NCBI GenBank assembly: GCA_013214355.1
Contig: JABSSL010000006.1
Span: forward strand, 102,383 to 159,099
Direction: 5' to 3'
From: Saprospiraceae bacterium
Lineage (GTDB): Bacteria; Bacteroidota; Bacteroidia; Chitinophagales; Saprospiraceae
Length of the DNA: 56,717 bases
Shown: in pieces, positions 43,541 through 53,313 of the stretch
How positions within the stretch are numbered: position 1 is the first letter of the stretch
Layout: the number at the start of each line of letters is the position of its first letter
Notes under the pieces: generated by a model
Told to the model about the DNA's origin: nothing
The model's database searches: none
Seen by the model: the letters and a program-made list of their open reading frames with translations, nothing else
Made by a program: the position numbers and the translations under genes

Positions 43541-43773
43541 TAAAATTGCTATTTTTGCCGACCTACTACACCACATCTCTGGGGTTTAAAACCCACTAGA
43601 CCCAATACCCACTTCAGCTATCCTTGTTACTTTGCGTATCAGTTCAAAGTTCATGCGGGTACTTAGAAGATTGTTTTCTGTCTTTTATTGACCTATAGCT
43701 GCACCATCTATCACATAATTTGCCACCTGATTTTCTTCATCGAGGGAAGAATTTTCAAAAAAAATTACTCTTG

Positions 43774-43801
43774 ATGTTTACCTTTTTATTCTTCGCGGTA
43801 A
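43774..43801 (+). promoter_or_regulatory. 28-base regulatory element, rightward copy
   Basis: ATGTTTACCTTT, nine bases (TTATTCTTC), GCGGTAA: same bases and spacing as the leftward copy. TTTACC and GGTAA are 14 bases apart. It lies 37 bases before the ATG at 43839. Confidence 0.6.
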
Positions 43802-43838
43802 GAATAAGAGAAATTAATCACCAAATTCCATTTAAAAC

Positions 43839-44843
43839 ATGAAACCAAGAACACTTCTGTTTTTAATTCTTGCCTTATGTACCCTTACTTCCACGATGAG
43901 CTTGGCGCAAAGCCGAGCGGAAACCCGTGCAAAAAACCGAGCCAATCAGAACGTTGATCGCAAAATTGATCAGTCTGTAGATAAAGCCTTTAATAAGATT
44001 GAGGGTTTGTTCAAGCGTAAGAATAAGAAGAAGAAAAAGAAAAAAGGAGAGACGGAGACTACGCAAGAGACCACCACGCAAGAAAAGAGCGGAAATACAG
44101 ACCAATCTGAGGAAGAATACCAGGAAGAGCAGGCCCAAAATATGGTCAATAACATCCTAAAAGGGATGGGCGGTAATGATGAACCTTGGGAGCCTTATCA
44201 GAATGAATATCCTATGAGCTTTGTGATGGATATGGCTACCACGGATAAAAAAGGTAGAGTAGAAAAAACGAATATCCAGTACGTATTCGATACGTGGAAG
44301 CTGGGCATGATCTACACGCTGGAAGATGGCGAAACGATGCAAATGATTTTGGACAACCAGGAAGGATCTATGACCACCGTTATGGATCAGGATGGAGAAA
44401 AGCAAGGTTTCAAAATGAAGCAGCGCAAATATAATATCCCAGAGGCGGAGGAAGAAACGGATAAGACATGGGAAGATCAAGGTGTATCCATTAAGAAAAC
44501 GGGTCGCACCAAGACTACAGAAGAAGGTTATTTCGCGCATGAATACGAAGTCACTTCGAACGATGGAAATGGTACCATGTGGACCACTGAGGACCTCCCC
44601 ATCAACTTTCTGAACGTGATGCAAAGTTCTTTCGCTAGAACTCAGCAGGCCGGTAACAAGAAACAAGCCCATCCTTCCATGAATACTTATGGGGTGAAAG
44701 GTTTCCCGATCGAGACCCACTTTACGGATTCAAAAGGAAAAGAAACGGTGGACATGTACATCAAGAAATTCAAAACCGGTGATCAAATTGATCGCTCTCC
44801 TTTGGATACCAAAGGTGTAAAAATAATGAGCATGGGCTTCTAG
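43839..44843 (+). CDS. Exported DUF4412-like protein with poly-lysine stretch
   Basis: 334 residues. A signal peptide (1-23, ending MSLAQ) precedes a charged region with a run of seven lysines (about 63-69 in RKNKKKKKKKGE), then an acidic Gln/Glu/Thr-rich part. The rest (about 115-330) matches a DUF4412-type domain: YPMSFVMDMATTDKKGRVEKTNIQYVFDTWKLGMIYTLEDGETMQMILDNQEGSMTTVMDQDG and GVKGFPIETHF. The fold is thought to be LolA-like and may bind lipid. The gene has its own element at 43774 and ends at a strong terminator. Confidence 0.82.
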   Translation: MKPRTLLFLILALCTLTSTMSLAQSRAETRAKNRANQNVDRKIDQSVDKAFNKIEGLFKRKNKKKKKKKGETETTQETTTQEKSGNTDQSEEEYQEEQAQNMVNNILKGMGGNDEPWEPYQNEYPMSFVMDMATTDKKGRVEKTNIQYVFDTWKLGMIYTLEDGETMQMILDNQEGSMTTVMDQDGEKQGFKMKQRKYNIPEAEEETDKTWEDQGVSIKKTGRTKTTEEGYFAHEYEVTSNDGNGTMWTTEDLPINFLNVMQSSFARTQQAGNKKQAHPSMNTYGVKGFPIETHFTDSKGKETVDMYIKKFKTGDQIDRSPLDTKGVKIMSMGF

Positions 44844-44874
44844 AAGCTCCAGCTTAACTACTAAAAACCAAGTA

Positions 44875-44910
44875 GCGGAGATTTACCGAAAGGTGGATCT
44901 TCGCTTTTAC
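44875..44910 (+). terminator. Terminator after 43839 gene
   Basis: AGCGGAGATTTACC, a GAAA tetraloop, GGTGGATCTTCGCT, then TTTTACTTT. The stem has a GNRA loop, one G-T pair and a T-tract. Confidence 0.8.
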
Positions 44911-44984
44911 TTTCCCCTCCCATTCCCTCGCATTGTCGTTCTAGTCTATCCCTACCTACAACACAAGGAAATTGATTTGAATTT

Positions 44985-45004
44985 CAGGCTAATTTGCTAG
45001 CCTG
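44985..45004. promoter_or_regulatory. Dyad upstream of repeat-protein gene
   Basis: CAGGCTA (44985-44991), ATTTGC, TAGCCTG (44998-45004): a perfect seven-base dyad about 96 bases before the ATG at 45100, with TAATTTG in its middle. Confidence 0.35.
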
Positions 45005-45099
45005 GAACTTGCCCGTATATGACCTCACTGGTCTGGCTATGCTGTATTCGATCAATTCTCCTGATCAAACTAAATGTAGAACTAGACAAACGACACACT

Positions 45100-48000
45100 A
45101 TGCAACACGTACTCAGCCGCTTGCTTCTAGCAAGCTGCTTTCTCTGTATCACGCTCCTTTTACAAGGGCAAGCTCCGACCGTTCCGACTACTAACCTAAC
45201 TTTCCCCGCCGTGGATGGGGATCGTATTCAACTTCGGTGGACCAAGGGTAATGGAAGCCGTCGAATTGTAATTGCCCGCGCCGGGGCAGCAGTCACCGCC
45301 TCTCCAATAGATGGAGTAGATTATAATCCTAGTACCAATTTTGGAAGCGGGGATGAAATAGCCCCAGGGGAATTTCTTGTCTATGATGGGACAGCTTTCG
45401 GGGTGACAGTACGCCGTCTGCAAGCCAATACGACTTATCACTTTAGGGTATTCGAATACAATGGTTCAGGTGCAGGTACAGCCTATCTAACAAGTAGTTT
45501 TCTAGTAGGAAGCCAGTCTACGGTAACTGCACCTACTGTACAAGCTAGTAATATTACTTTTTCGAATATTACTGGTAATTCTATGACACTCACCTGTACG
45601 CGTGGCAATGGTGCAAATCGGATCATCGTGGCTAGAGCAGGGAGTCCAGTAGATGCTAACCCAGTTGACCAAGTGCTCTACAGCTGGAATCAATTCTTTG
45701 GGCGGGGCTCGCAAATAGGTACGGGTAATTATGTAGTCTATCGGGGCACCGCGAATACGGTAAACTTACGCGACCTCAGCCCCAATATTACCTACCATTT
45801 TGCCATTTATGAATACAATGGAAGCAACGGCCCAATATACCTTATCCCTGGAGCAACGGCGAGCCAGGCTACAGCCACTACTCCTACTATCGCGCCGACC
45901 AATCTGATTTTGTCTACTCAGGATGGTGATCGCTTACGTTTTCGGTGGACCAGCGGGAATGGTAATGGAAGACTCTTGGTGGTCAAACAAGGATCTGCCG
46001 TTACAGGGAGTCCAGTAGATGGCGTGAGCTATACTGGAAATTCTGACTTTGGTGTAGGGGACCAGTTGAATGCTGGAGAGTACGTCATCTTCAGTGGAAA
46101 CAGTACGAATGTTCAAATACGAAATCTACAACCCAATACCACTTACCACATTGCCGTTTTTGAGTTCAATAGATCTTCAACCAATATCTTCTACCTGAGG
46201 TCCCCGGCTTTGACGGGCTCTGCGTCTACATCAGTGACACCGAGCACGGGAGCGAGTATGCTGAATTTTACCGATGTGACGGGTAACTCCATGCGCATTA
46301 ATTGGACCCGAGGAGATGGGGCAAGGCGATTAGTGGTCATGAAAGCAGGGAGTGCGGTAGATTTTAGTCCTTCTGATTTGACCAACTACGGTTTTGGAAA
46401 CATATTTGGCTTATCTACGGCACACCTCGGGGGAGGCAATTACGCCGTATATCGAGGTACGAGCAATACGGTCAATGTTACCAACCTTACCCCAGGTATA
46501 ACGTATCATATTTCCATTTTCGAGTACAATGGTTCTAGCTACCCGGTATATCTACGACCGGGTACTATAGCCAATCAGGCCACGCTAGCCGTTCCCCCCA
46601 GCACGCCTGCCTCTAATGTAAGAGTAGATATGGTAGAGTGTGACGGGATGAGAATCCTGTATACCCGAGGAAATGGTGACCGCAGAATCATTGTGGCAAA
46701 GGCAGGAAGTGCACCTACTAGCTTGCCCGTTGATGGACAAGATTATACGGCCAGCAATAGCTTTGGGAGTGGAGACGATCTAGGAACAGGCGAGTTTGTA
46801 GTATATGACGGAACGGCTTCTCTTCAGAACATCTCTAATTTGACTGCAGGAACCAATTATTTCTTCCGGGTTTATGAGTACTTTGGTACTGGCGCAAATA
46901 CGATCTACCTAACCACTAGTTTTGGGGCTGTGGATCAGCAAACAGCCAGCGTACCCGCCACTGATCCTTCAAATCTTAGCTTCAGCAACGTACAAGCTAC
47001 TCAGATGACAATCAGCTGGACAAATGGCTCAGGAACGGGGCGTTTATTGGTCGTAAAAGCGGGCAGTGCAGTTGATTTTACGCCGACAGATTGTACGGCA
47101 TACAGTAGTTCCTTAAGTGGGTTCGGTAGCGTTTCTTTCCATCGTGGAGGTGGCAACTATACGGTTCACAGAGGGGCATCGAATTCTGTTACCATCACCA
47201 ATCTCACTCCCGGGCTTGACTATCATTTTGCCCTATTCGAGTATGAGGGCAATAGCCGACCTGTATATAGCGATACGCCCCTACGCGCCAATCAAGCCAC
47301 ACCCGTGATTGCGCCAACTACTCAGGCCAGTAATTTGCGTTTTGATAATATAGGGGGAACTGCTGTCCGCATTTTATGGAATCGGGGTTCAGGAACGAGG
47401 AGAGTGATTGTAATGAGGACTGATGGGGTCACTCGCGTTGATCCTTTGGATGCAACAAGCTATACTGCAGATGCTGTTTTCGGTGATGGTAGCTCTACCG
47501 GCGTCGATAATTTTGTAGTGTATGATGGTACTGCTAGCCAAGCAAATATCAGCGGCCTCTCACCTGGGACTTTGTATCGGGTGGAGATATATGAATATCA
47601 TGGTTCAGGATCAAATACCCGCTATCTTCGACCGAGCCTTTCGGGCAGTGTTACTACTGCTGCAAAGCCTTCCCTTAGTCCTTCCAATTTATTAATTAGT
47701 GAGACCTCAGCCACCTCGGTGCAAGTCAGTTGGACGAATGGCAATGGAAATGGCCGTTTATTGGTCGTGACACCCAATTCCAGCTTTTCAGGCAGTTTGA
47801 CGGATGGAGTTGCCTATGCAAACTCGATTACTTATGGACAAGGGTTTACGGCGGTAGGTAATGGTTTTGTCTGCTACGTAGGGTCGGGCACGATTGCAAA
47901 CGTCAGTGGACTGGCAGAAGGAAGTACTTATCAGTTCACACTTTATGAATATGGAGGTACTAGCTCGTCGCCGGCGTTTGGAGCCATTCCGGCAGTGGAG

Positions 48001-48933
48001 AGTTTCACTACACCAGGGCCACCTCAGGTACAATCTTCTGGCTTTATGGCCAGCGATATCCTGCCTAATTCCGTTCGGCTAGATTGGACGCAGGGTAGCG
48101 GGCAAAGAAGACTGATTGTTGTTCGTCGCGGAGGAGATGTGAATTCAACACCAATGGATGGTACAGGCTATAATGCAAATAGTAATTATGGTGCAGGTGA
48201 CGAACTAGGGCTTGGAAACTATGTGATATATGCAGGCACGGGGGGCTCGATGGTACTGACTGGACTACAAGCTGGAGCCGCTTATTTTTTCAAGATCTAC
48301 GAATACAATTTTACGGGCATGAATACACGTTATCAGCTGACTAATCCAACCACATTAAGCATTGTGACCGCACCTTTACCGGTCGAATGTACAAGTTTCC
48401 AGGGCTATTATGATGAAGAACGCCAGGCCAATGTATTACAGTGGTCAACGGCCATTGAGGAGAATAATGAAGGGTTCCGGATAGAACGAAGTGCCGATGG
48501 ACAGCTATTTGAATCTATTGGTTGGCTAGAGGGAGTTGGTGATAGTGATCAGGTGAGCAGCTATGAATTTGTTGATGATGAATTAACTGCGAGTCCAGTT
48601 CATTATTATCGATTACAACAATTTGACTTTGATGGTAGCCAGGAACAAGCCTGTAACCTCATTAGTGTAGCTGCTCGTCTTAGGATTGAAGGACAATGGA
48701 AGGTTTTCCCGAATCCGTATTATGGATCGGATTTGAGCATACAAAGTTCAACTAAGGGGACTATCACGGTAAAGGTTTTCCATATCTCAGGACAATGTGT
48801 TTGGCAAGGACAACTAGAAGAAACAGGAGATGGGAATGTGATTGATTTAAGTCATTTACCAGTCGCTTCCTACACGGTTTTTGTCCAACATTCCAATGGC
48901 GAAAGGCATCAGCAGATACTGATCAAAAAATAG
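45100..48933 (+). CDS. Giant FN3-like repeat protein with T9SS tail
   Basis: 1277 residues from the ATG at 45100, which opens a signal peptide (MQHVLSRLLLASCFLCITLLLQGQ); the frame extends 27 codons further but with less signal-like sequence. Nine repeats of about 120-130 residues follow. Each has 'WTxGxGxRRxxVxxAGxxV', 'YxxxxxFGxG', 'GxyVVYxGT' and 'LxPxTxYhfxiyEYNG', as in fibronectin-III-like modules. Odd and even repeats differ in the ending, giving a two-unit pattern. The last about 180 residues carry a strand-rich region (LPVECTSFQGYYDEER and a WSTAIEENNEGFRIERS-type motif) and a T9SS type-A domain ending QQILIKK. Probably surface adhesion. Confidence 0.9.
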   Translation: MQHVLSRLLLASCFLCITLLLQGQAPTVPTTNLTFPAVDGDRIQLRWTKGNGSRRIVIARAGAAVTASPIDGVDYNPSTNFGSGDEIAPGEFLVYDGTAFGVTVRRLQANTTYHFRVFEYNGSGAGTAYLTSSFLVGSQSTVTAPTVQASNITFSNITGNSMTLTCTRGNGANRIIVARAGSPVDANPVDQVLYSWNQFFGRGSQIGTGNYVVYRGTANTVNLRDLSPNITYHFAIYEYNGSNGPIYLIPGATASQATATTPTIAPTNLILSTQDGDRLRFRWTSGNGNGRLLVVKQGSAVTGSPVDGVSYTGNSDFGVGDQLNAGEYVIFSGNSTNVQIRNLQPNTTYHIAVFEFNRSSTNIFYLRSPALTGSASTSVTPSTGASMLNFTDVTGNSMRINWTRGDGARRLVVMKAGSAVDFSPSDLTNYGFGNIFGLSTAHLGGGNYAVYRGTSNTVNVTNLTPGITYHISIFEYNGSSYPVYLRPGTIANQATLAVPPSTPASNVRVDMVECDGMRILYTRGNGDRRIIVAKAGSAPTSLPVDGQDYTASNSFGSGDDLGTGEFVVYDGTASLQNISNLTAGTNYFFRVYEYFGTGANTIYLTTSFGAVDQQTASVPATDPSNLSFSNVQATQMTISWTNGSGTGRLLVVKAGSAVDFTPTDCTAYSSSLSGFGSVSFHRGGGNYTVHRGASNSVTITNLTPGLDYHFALFEYEGNSRPVYSDTPLRANQATPVIAPTTQASNLRFDNIGGTAVRILWNRGSGTRRVIVMRTDGVTRVDPLDATSYTADAVFGDGSSTGVDNFVVYDGTASQANISGLSPGTLYRVEIYEYHGSGSNTRYLRPSLSGSVTTAAKPSLSPSNLLISETSATSVQVSWTNGNGNGRLLVVTPNSSFSGSLTDGVAYANSITYGQGFTAVGNGFVCYVGSGTIANVSGLAEGSTYQFTLYEYGGTSSSPAFGAIPAVESFTTPGPPQVQSSGFMASDILPNSVRLDWTQGSGQRRLIVVRRGGDVNSTPMDGTGYNANSNYGAGDELGLGNYVIYAGTGGSMVLTGLQAGAAYFFKIYEYNFTGMNTRYQLTNPTTLSIVTAPLPVECTSFQGYYDEERQANVLQWSTAIEENNEGFRIERSADGQLFESIGWLEGVGDSDQVSSYEFVDDELTASPVHYYRLQQFDFDGSQEQACNLISVAARLRIEGQWKVFPNPYYGSDLSIQSSTKGTITVKVFHISGQCVWQGQLEETGDGNVIDLSHLPVASYTVFVQHSNGERHQQILIKK

Positions 48934-48987
48934 ATAGCTCATGGATGGAAAAGTACAGCTAATGTGCTTTTCTCTTATCTTCGACAC

Positions 48988-49683
48988 ATGAAGAATCTAA
49001 AAATTAAGCAAGTTTATTTCGGCCTCCTTATCGCTGTCCTTTGTCACGCCTGTGGTTCCAATAATACGACAGAGATGGAGACCATGGCAGACGGGAGTAT
49101 CAATATTTCTGCGGCCATTGATCAAATCATCGCTTCTGATGGAGTAAAGAATGCACTGCAAAACTTCCAGATGGAAGAGGCCGTCTGTGATAGTATTGAT
49201 CCCATCTTAGCAGAAGTGTATCGCAAAGATCAAGAGGTAAGGCGAGGTGCTGGAGATATGATGACGGTGGATCAGGAGAATAGAAAAACGGTGATCTCTA
49301 TTCTGGAAAAATGTGGTTTCCCTAAGGCAGATGAAGTGGAACGTCAGTCCTACAATGCCATTTTCATGGTATTGCAACATTCGCCTGGATCGATCATGGG
49401 GTACTATTATCGAGATGTAGAGCAGGCGGTGGCTAATGGCAAAATAAACCGTTCTACCTTCGCTTTGATGCAGGATAGGCTCTTGATGGACTTCGGGTAT
49501 AAGCAAGTTTATGGCACACAGATTATGAATGATCAACTATACGAGCTACAAGATCCTGATAATGTAAATGTGCGCAGAGCCGAAGTGGGCTTGGGGCCAA
49601 TCGAAACCTATGTGAAGTACTTCAATCTCGATTATGAAGAGGAAATAAAGCGCATGAAAAATCAAACTAATGCGAAAAAATAG
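48988..49683 (+). CDS. Hypothetical lipoprotein, first gene of a four-gene operon
   Basis: 231 residues from the ATG at 48988 (a GTG eight codons upstream lacks signal character). The signal peptide ends in LCHACG; Cys22 is the likely lipidation site. The mature part is helical and acidic with IDQIIASDGVKNALQNFQMEEAVCDSIDP, VRRGAGDMMTVDQENRKTVISILEKCGFPK and SYNAIFMVLQHSPGSIMGYYYRDVEQAV. The last phrase (QHSP plus 'YYYRDVE.AV..G.I.......QDR') recalls a conserved Bacteroidota domain of unknown function. It overlaps the serine hydrolase by 14 bases. Confidence 0.72.
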   Translation: MKNLKIKQVYFGLLIAVLCHACGSNNTTEMETMADGSINISAAIDQIIASDGVKNALQNFQMEEAVCDSIDPILAEVYRKDQEVRRGAGDMMTVDQENRKTVISILEKCGFPKADEVERQSYNAIFMVLQHSPGSIMGYYYRDVEQAVANGKINRSTFALMQDRLLMDFGYKQVYGTQIMNDQLYELQDPDNVNVRRAEVGLGPIETYVKYFNLDYEEEIKRMKNQTNAKK

Positions 49684-50692
49684 TCTCCCTATCCTGATTC
49701 TTTCCCTGGGTGCGCTTCTGACTTACCTATTTTGGCCAGAACCTAGCTTAGAGGAGCAGATGCAAAACCGTCATGTCCCAGCGGTTGGAATTGGTGTGAT
49801 AGAGGAGGGAAAGGTAATCCGGAGTGAGGTAATAGGTGAGTTGGAAGCAGGTGTAGTCGCTGCTCCCAATGCAATCTTCAATGTGGCCTCTTTGACTAAG
49901 CCTGTATTTGCCATGCTAGTCTTAAAACTGGTCGAGCTTTGGGAATGGGATTTAGATGCTCCTATCCATCCACACTGGATTGATCATGAAATAAAGGAGG
50001 ATGTTCGCCATGAACTATTGACCACCCGAATTCTGCTGAGTCATCAATCTGGTTTCCCAAATTGGCGATGGAATCATCCAAGTGGGAAGCTCGCTTTTGA
50101 GTTTGATCCAGGTACGCGTTATCAATACTCTGGAGAAGGTTTTGAATATTTGAAAAATGCCATTCAACATAAGATGGGTAAGCCATTACAATCTTTAGCG
50201 GATTCACTTCTCTTCTCGCCACTTGGATTGTCTCATACCAGCTTGGTCTGGGGAGCGGATATGGAGCAACGGCCCTTTGCTAAATGGCATGATAAGAGCG
50301 GAGGAGTATATGATACCTACAAGCGAAAGGAAGGTTTGGCAGCAGATGATTTGTTGACCACAATTGGTGATTATTGTACGTTCAGTTTGGATGTGATCAA
50401 TGGCGCTGGACTTTCTCCTGCCTTGTACGAAGATATGATTAGTCCCCAAGTAAAAGTGAACCGGAAAGTAGATTACGGTCTGGGCTGGCTTGTGGTCAAA
50501 GATTTGCCAAATGCAGAATATGCCTTGGTACATTCTGGTGCGGATCAAGGTGTTCGAACCATGGTTGTTTTGCTGCCGAAGTCAAAATCGGGTGTGGTTG
50601 TCTTCACTAATGGAGATAAAGGGAATAAGATTGTTCGGCGTTTGATGCGTGAAAACTGTCCTTACGGACGTGAGATCCTCGGTGCGCTCTAG
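49670..50692 (+). CDS. Exported serine hydrolase (S12 family), second copy
   Basis: 340 residues. An N-terminal hydrophobic stretch (6-21) anchors or exports it. The S12 motifs are SLTK at 74-77 (SxxK), YSG at 153-155 and HSG at 288-290. It lacks the extra C-terminal domain of the 36196 protein. Motifs fit D,D-peptidase/esterase/beta-lactamase-like enzymes; the natural substrate is unknown. It sits between a lipoprotein and a cytochrome-type lipoprotein in an operon, 47 bases before the latter. Confidence 0.9.
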   Translation: MRKNSLPILILSLGALLTYLFWPEPSLEEQMQNRHVPAVGIGVIEEGKVIRSEVIGELEAGVVAAPNAIFNVASLTKPVFAMLVLKLVELWEWDLDAPIHPHWIDHEIKEDVRHELLTTRILLSHQSGFPNWRWNHPSGKLAFEFDPGTRYQYSGEGFEYLKNAIQHKMGKPLQSLADSLLFSPLGLSHTSLVWGADMEQRPFAKWHDKSGGVYDTYKRKEGLAADDLLTTIGDYCTFSLDVINGAGLSPALYEDMISPQVKVNRKVDYGLGWLVVKDLPNAEYALVHSGADQGVRTMVVLLPKSKSGVVVFTNGDKGNKIVRRLMRENCPYGREILGAL

Positions 50693-50739
50693 CATTGTTT
50701 CCTGTTGTGACCTGCCCTCTATTTTTGTATCTTCCCTAA

Positions 50740-53313
50740 ATGAATGTAAAGGCGAAAAACCACTTTCCTCCATTGGCGGTGCTAATGGTAGGAGCTCTAG
50801 CAGCTTGTTCTAAAACGGATTCTCCCCATCCAACTTTTCCTAAGATTTTTGATGATCGTTTAGCCATTGAACTTATAGCTGAACAGCCTGATATAGTTAC
50901 TCCCATCGGATTAGCCATTGATCAAAACGATGTGATCTATGTACTTGAATCCCATACGCATACCCCTCCGAGCGACTATTCTGGTCCTAAGTATGATTTG
51001 ATCAAGAGAGGGGTAGATCAAAATGAAGATGGTGTACCGGAAGAGTGGTCGATCTATGCAGATAGTGTTCAAGATGGTATGAACCTAGCTATATTACCTG
51101 ATGGGCAGTTAATTTGTGTGCAAAAGGATCAGGTGCTGGCCTTCAGGGATACCAATGGAGATGGAGTAGGAGATCAGCATACTTCTCTATTGGTAATGGA
51201 CCCGCCAGACAATATATATGATCACGCAGGACTATTGGGCGTAGCCTTCGATGACCAGTACTTGTATATTTCCAGAGGAAATACGGGGAGTAATTTTTGG
51301 AAAATACGGGGGAGTGATGGGAGTGAAGTGGAAGGCTACGGAGATGGAGGAAACGTTTTGCGATGCCGTTGGGATGGTTCGGAAGTAGAAATAATAGCGA
51401 CAGGTTTTTGGAATCCTTTTGACTTAACGGCCACTTCGGATGGACGATTGTTGCTCGTGGATAATGATCCGGATAGTCGTGGGCCCAATCGTTTAATAGA
51501 AGTCGTCCCAGGAGGAGATTATGGGTACCAGTCTTTATACGGAGGAAGTGGTATCCATCCTTTTTTGGCATGGAATGGTGAACTGCCGGGTACTTTACCC
51601 TATGCAGCGGGGATCGGCGAGGCTCCTTCTGGCGTTTTTGATGCATCCTATTCTCATTTGCCTAGACCTTACGCAAAGAGTATGCTTAGTACGATTTGGG
51701 AGGAAAACAACATTGTGCATATTCCTTTGCAGGGAGCGCAAAGTTCAATTCAGGGTATGCCAGAGGTTTTGGTGCAAGGGGATAGTACATTTCATCCGGT
51801 AGCATTGGCGAGTAATTCGAAGGGTGATATTTATTTGACAGATTGGGTGGTTCGGCAATATCCCAACCATGGTTCCGGAAAAATCTGGCGGATCAAAGCC
51901 AAGCAAAGGGAGCGCAAACCCGCTAATCGAGGAAACACTGACGATAAGCTGGGACGAGGATATTACGGGGAGCAATTTGACAAGTATAAGGAACAATTAG
52001 CTTCAGAGGATCGCTTCCTGCGAGCCATTGCTAGGTATGATTTGCAGTCCTGGGAAAATAAGGCGGATGTATTGTCACTTTTGCAGGAGGAGTCTTCCGC
52101 TTTGCGCTTGGAAGGCCTCTTGATTTCAACTGCTGCAAAGCACGCGATTGATGGCGCGACTTTGCTAAACTTACTGCGAGATGAATCCATGGAAGTCCGT
52201 CGACAAGGACTCATTTACATAGCAAAATCATCCCGCACAGATCTATTACCTGATCTTAGAAAGGCGATGCAGGAAGGCTCCATCACACCTGATCTATTGG
52301 CTACCTATCTAGCGACTATCCGCCATTTGCAGCCAGCTTTCGTTTCGGCCTATCAAAACAAATCCTTTCCTAAGTCTAGAGATTTACCGCGTAAGCTTCC
52401 GGAGGGTTTTATTGCTGATTTGATCAAAGATGCGAGTATCCCGGAGGAAGTTCGTGCCGCTGCCTTGATTTACTTAGACGAGCCAGAACAACATTTATCC
52501 TTACTCCTAGCTACGCTTAAAGGTGCTAGTCCGAAAGTGAAATCATCTATTTTTCAGCTACTTAGAAACATCGATCAAGAGACTGTAGCAGAAGTGCTTT
52601 TAACCGAAGCCTTGTCAAAATCGAATGATTGGGAACGTAGAGCTCAAGCACTAGTAGCACTTAACGATCAGTCTAGCAGGTACTGTGAAACCTTGTCATC
52701 GCTGATGGAGGAGCCCTCGGAATTGCTACAAGCTGTTGTGCTCCGCTATTTGGAACGTTGTGGAACCAAAACATTGAATGCTATCGCTCGGGATGATTTC
52801 TCCTCAAGAATGGAACAGATTTGGCAAAAGGCAAGTAATCCCGCTACGGTAACATTACAGTCCGATAAAACTGAAGATTGGGTACAATTGGTCAAGGGAG
52901 ATGGAGATCCCCAGATAGGTGAAATGATATTTCAATCTTCGTGGGCTATTTGTCAAACCTGTCACCAGGTAGAGGGTTGGGGAGGCGTAATTGGGCCTGA
53001 TCTATCGCATATTGGGAGTAGTAAATCTGTAGAGCAGTTGGTTAGAGCCATTGTAGATCCTAGCGCGGAAATTGCCCCGGAATGGCAAGGCTGGTTTGTG
53101 ACTAGTCAAGAAGGAAAAACGCATTACGGACGGCAAATTGATGTAGGATTACATAGCGTAGAATTGATGTTGTTGGATGGAGAATTTGTCACTTTCAAGG
53201 AACCTAAGGACTATGGGATTTCTCCCAACTCTCTAATGACACCAAGCCTGCAGAATAATCTAAGTGCGGCTGAATTCAATGATTTGATCCACTATCTCGT
53301 AAGCTTAAAATGA
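50740..53313 (+). CDS. Beta-propeller, HEAT and cytochrome c lipoprotein (membrane-bound-dehydrogenase type)
   Basis: 857 residues. The lipobox LAAC places lipid on Cys23. Residues about 45-390 resemble a PQQ-type dehydrogenase propeller as in planctomycete 'Piru_Ver' proteins: IGLAIDQNDVIYVLESH, VDQNEDGVPEEWSIYAD, GVAFDDQYLYISRGN, PNRLIEVVPGGDYGYQSLYG and DIYLTDWVVRQYPNHGSGKIWRI. Helical HEAT-like repeats fill about 400-690. A c-type cytochrome ends the protein: CQTCH at 738-742, IGPDLSHIG and the distal Met near the end (LMTPSLQNNLS). Likely a periplasmic sugar or alcohol dehydrogenase passing electrons onward. Its TGA overlaps the next gene by four bases. Confidence 0.88.
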   Translation: MNVKAKNHFPPLAVLMVGALAACSKTDSPHPTFPKIFDDRLAIELIAEQPDIVTPIGLAIDQNDVIYVLESHTHTPPSDYSGPKYDLIKRGVDQNEDGVPEEWSIYADSVQDGMNLAILPDGQLICVQKDQVLAFRDTNGDGVGDQHTSLLVMDPPDNIYDHAGLLGVAFDDQYLYISRGNTGSNFWKIRGSDGSEVEGYGDGGNVLRCRWDGSEVEIIATGFWNPFDLTATSDGRLLLVDNDPDSRGPNRLIEVVPGGDYGYQSLYGGSGIHPFLAWNGELPGTLPYAAGIGEAPSGVFDASYSHLPRPYAKSMLSTIWEENNIVHIPLQGAQSSIQGMPEVLVQGDSTFHPVALASNSKGDIYLTDWVVRQYPNHGSGKIWRIKAKQRERKPANRGNTDDKLGRGYYGEQFDKYKEQLASEDRFLRAIARYDLQSWENKADVLSLLQEESSALRLEGLLISTAAKHAIDGATLLNLLRDESMEVRRQGLIYIAKSSRTDLLPDLRKAMQEGSITPDLLATYLATIRHLQPAFVSAYQNKSFPKSRDLPRKLPEGFIADLIKDASIPEEVRAAALIYLDEPEQHLSLLLATLKGASPKVKSSIFQLLRNIDQETVAEVLLTEALSKSNDWERRAQALVALNDQSSRYCETLSSLMEEPSELLQAVVLRYLERCGTKTLNAIARDDFSSRMEQIWQKASNPATVTLQSDKTEDWVQLVKGDGDPQIGEMIFQSSWAICQTCHQVEGWGGVIGPDLSHIGSSKSVEQLVRAIVDPSAEIAPEWQGWFVTSQEGKTHYGRQIDVGLHSVELMLLDGEFVTFKEPKDYGISPNSLMTPSLQNNLSAAEFNDLIHYLVSLK

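Larger units (their letters stand above)
43435..43838. other. Divergent intergenic region with paired 28-base elements
   Basis: 404 bases. Two copies of ATGTTTACCTTT-N9-GCGGTAA face outward (43513-43540 leftward, 43774-43801 rightward). Between them, TGGGGTTTAAAACCCA (43580-43595) is a near-palindrome. No gene was recognised. Confidence 0.6.

Noticed and set aside
6018-49683. Recurrent 14-base gene overlaps (6018-6031, 27224-27237, 49670-49683)
   Set aside because: Three overlaps of the same length are notable but the sequences differ; probably coincidence.
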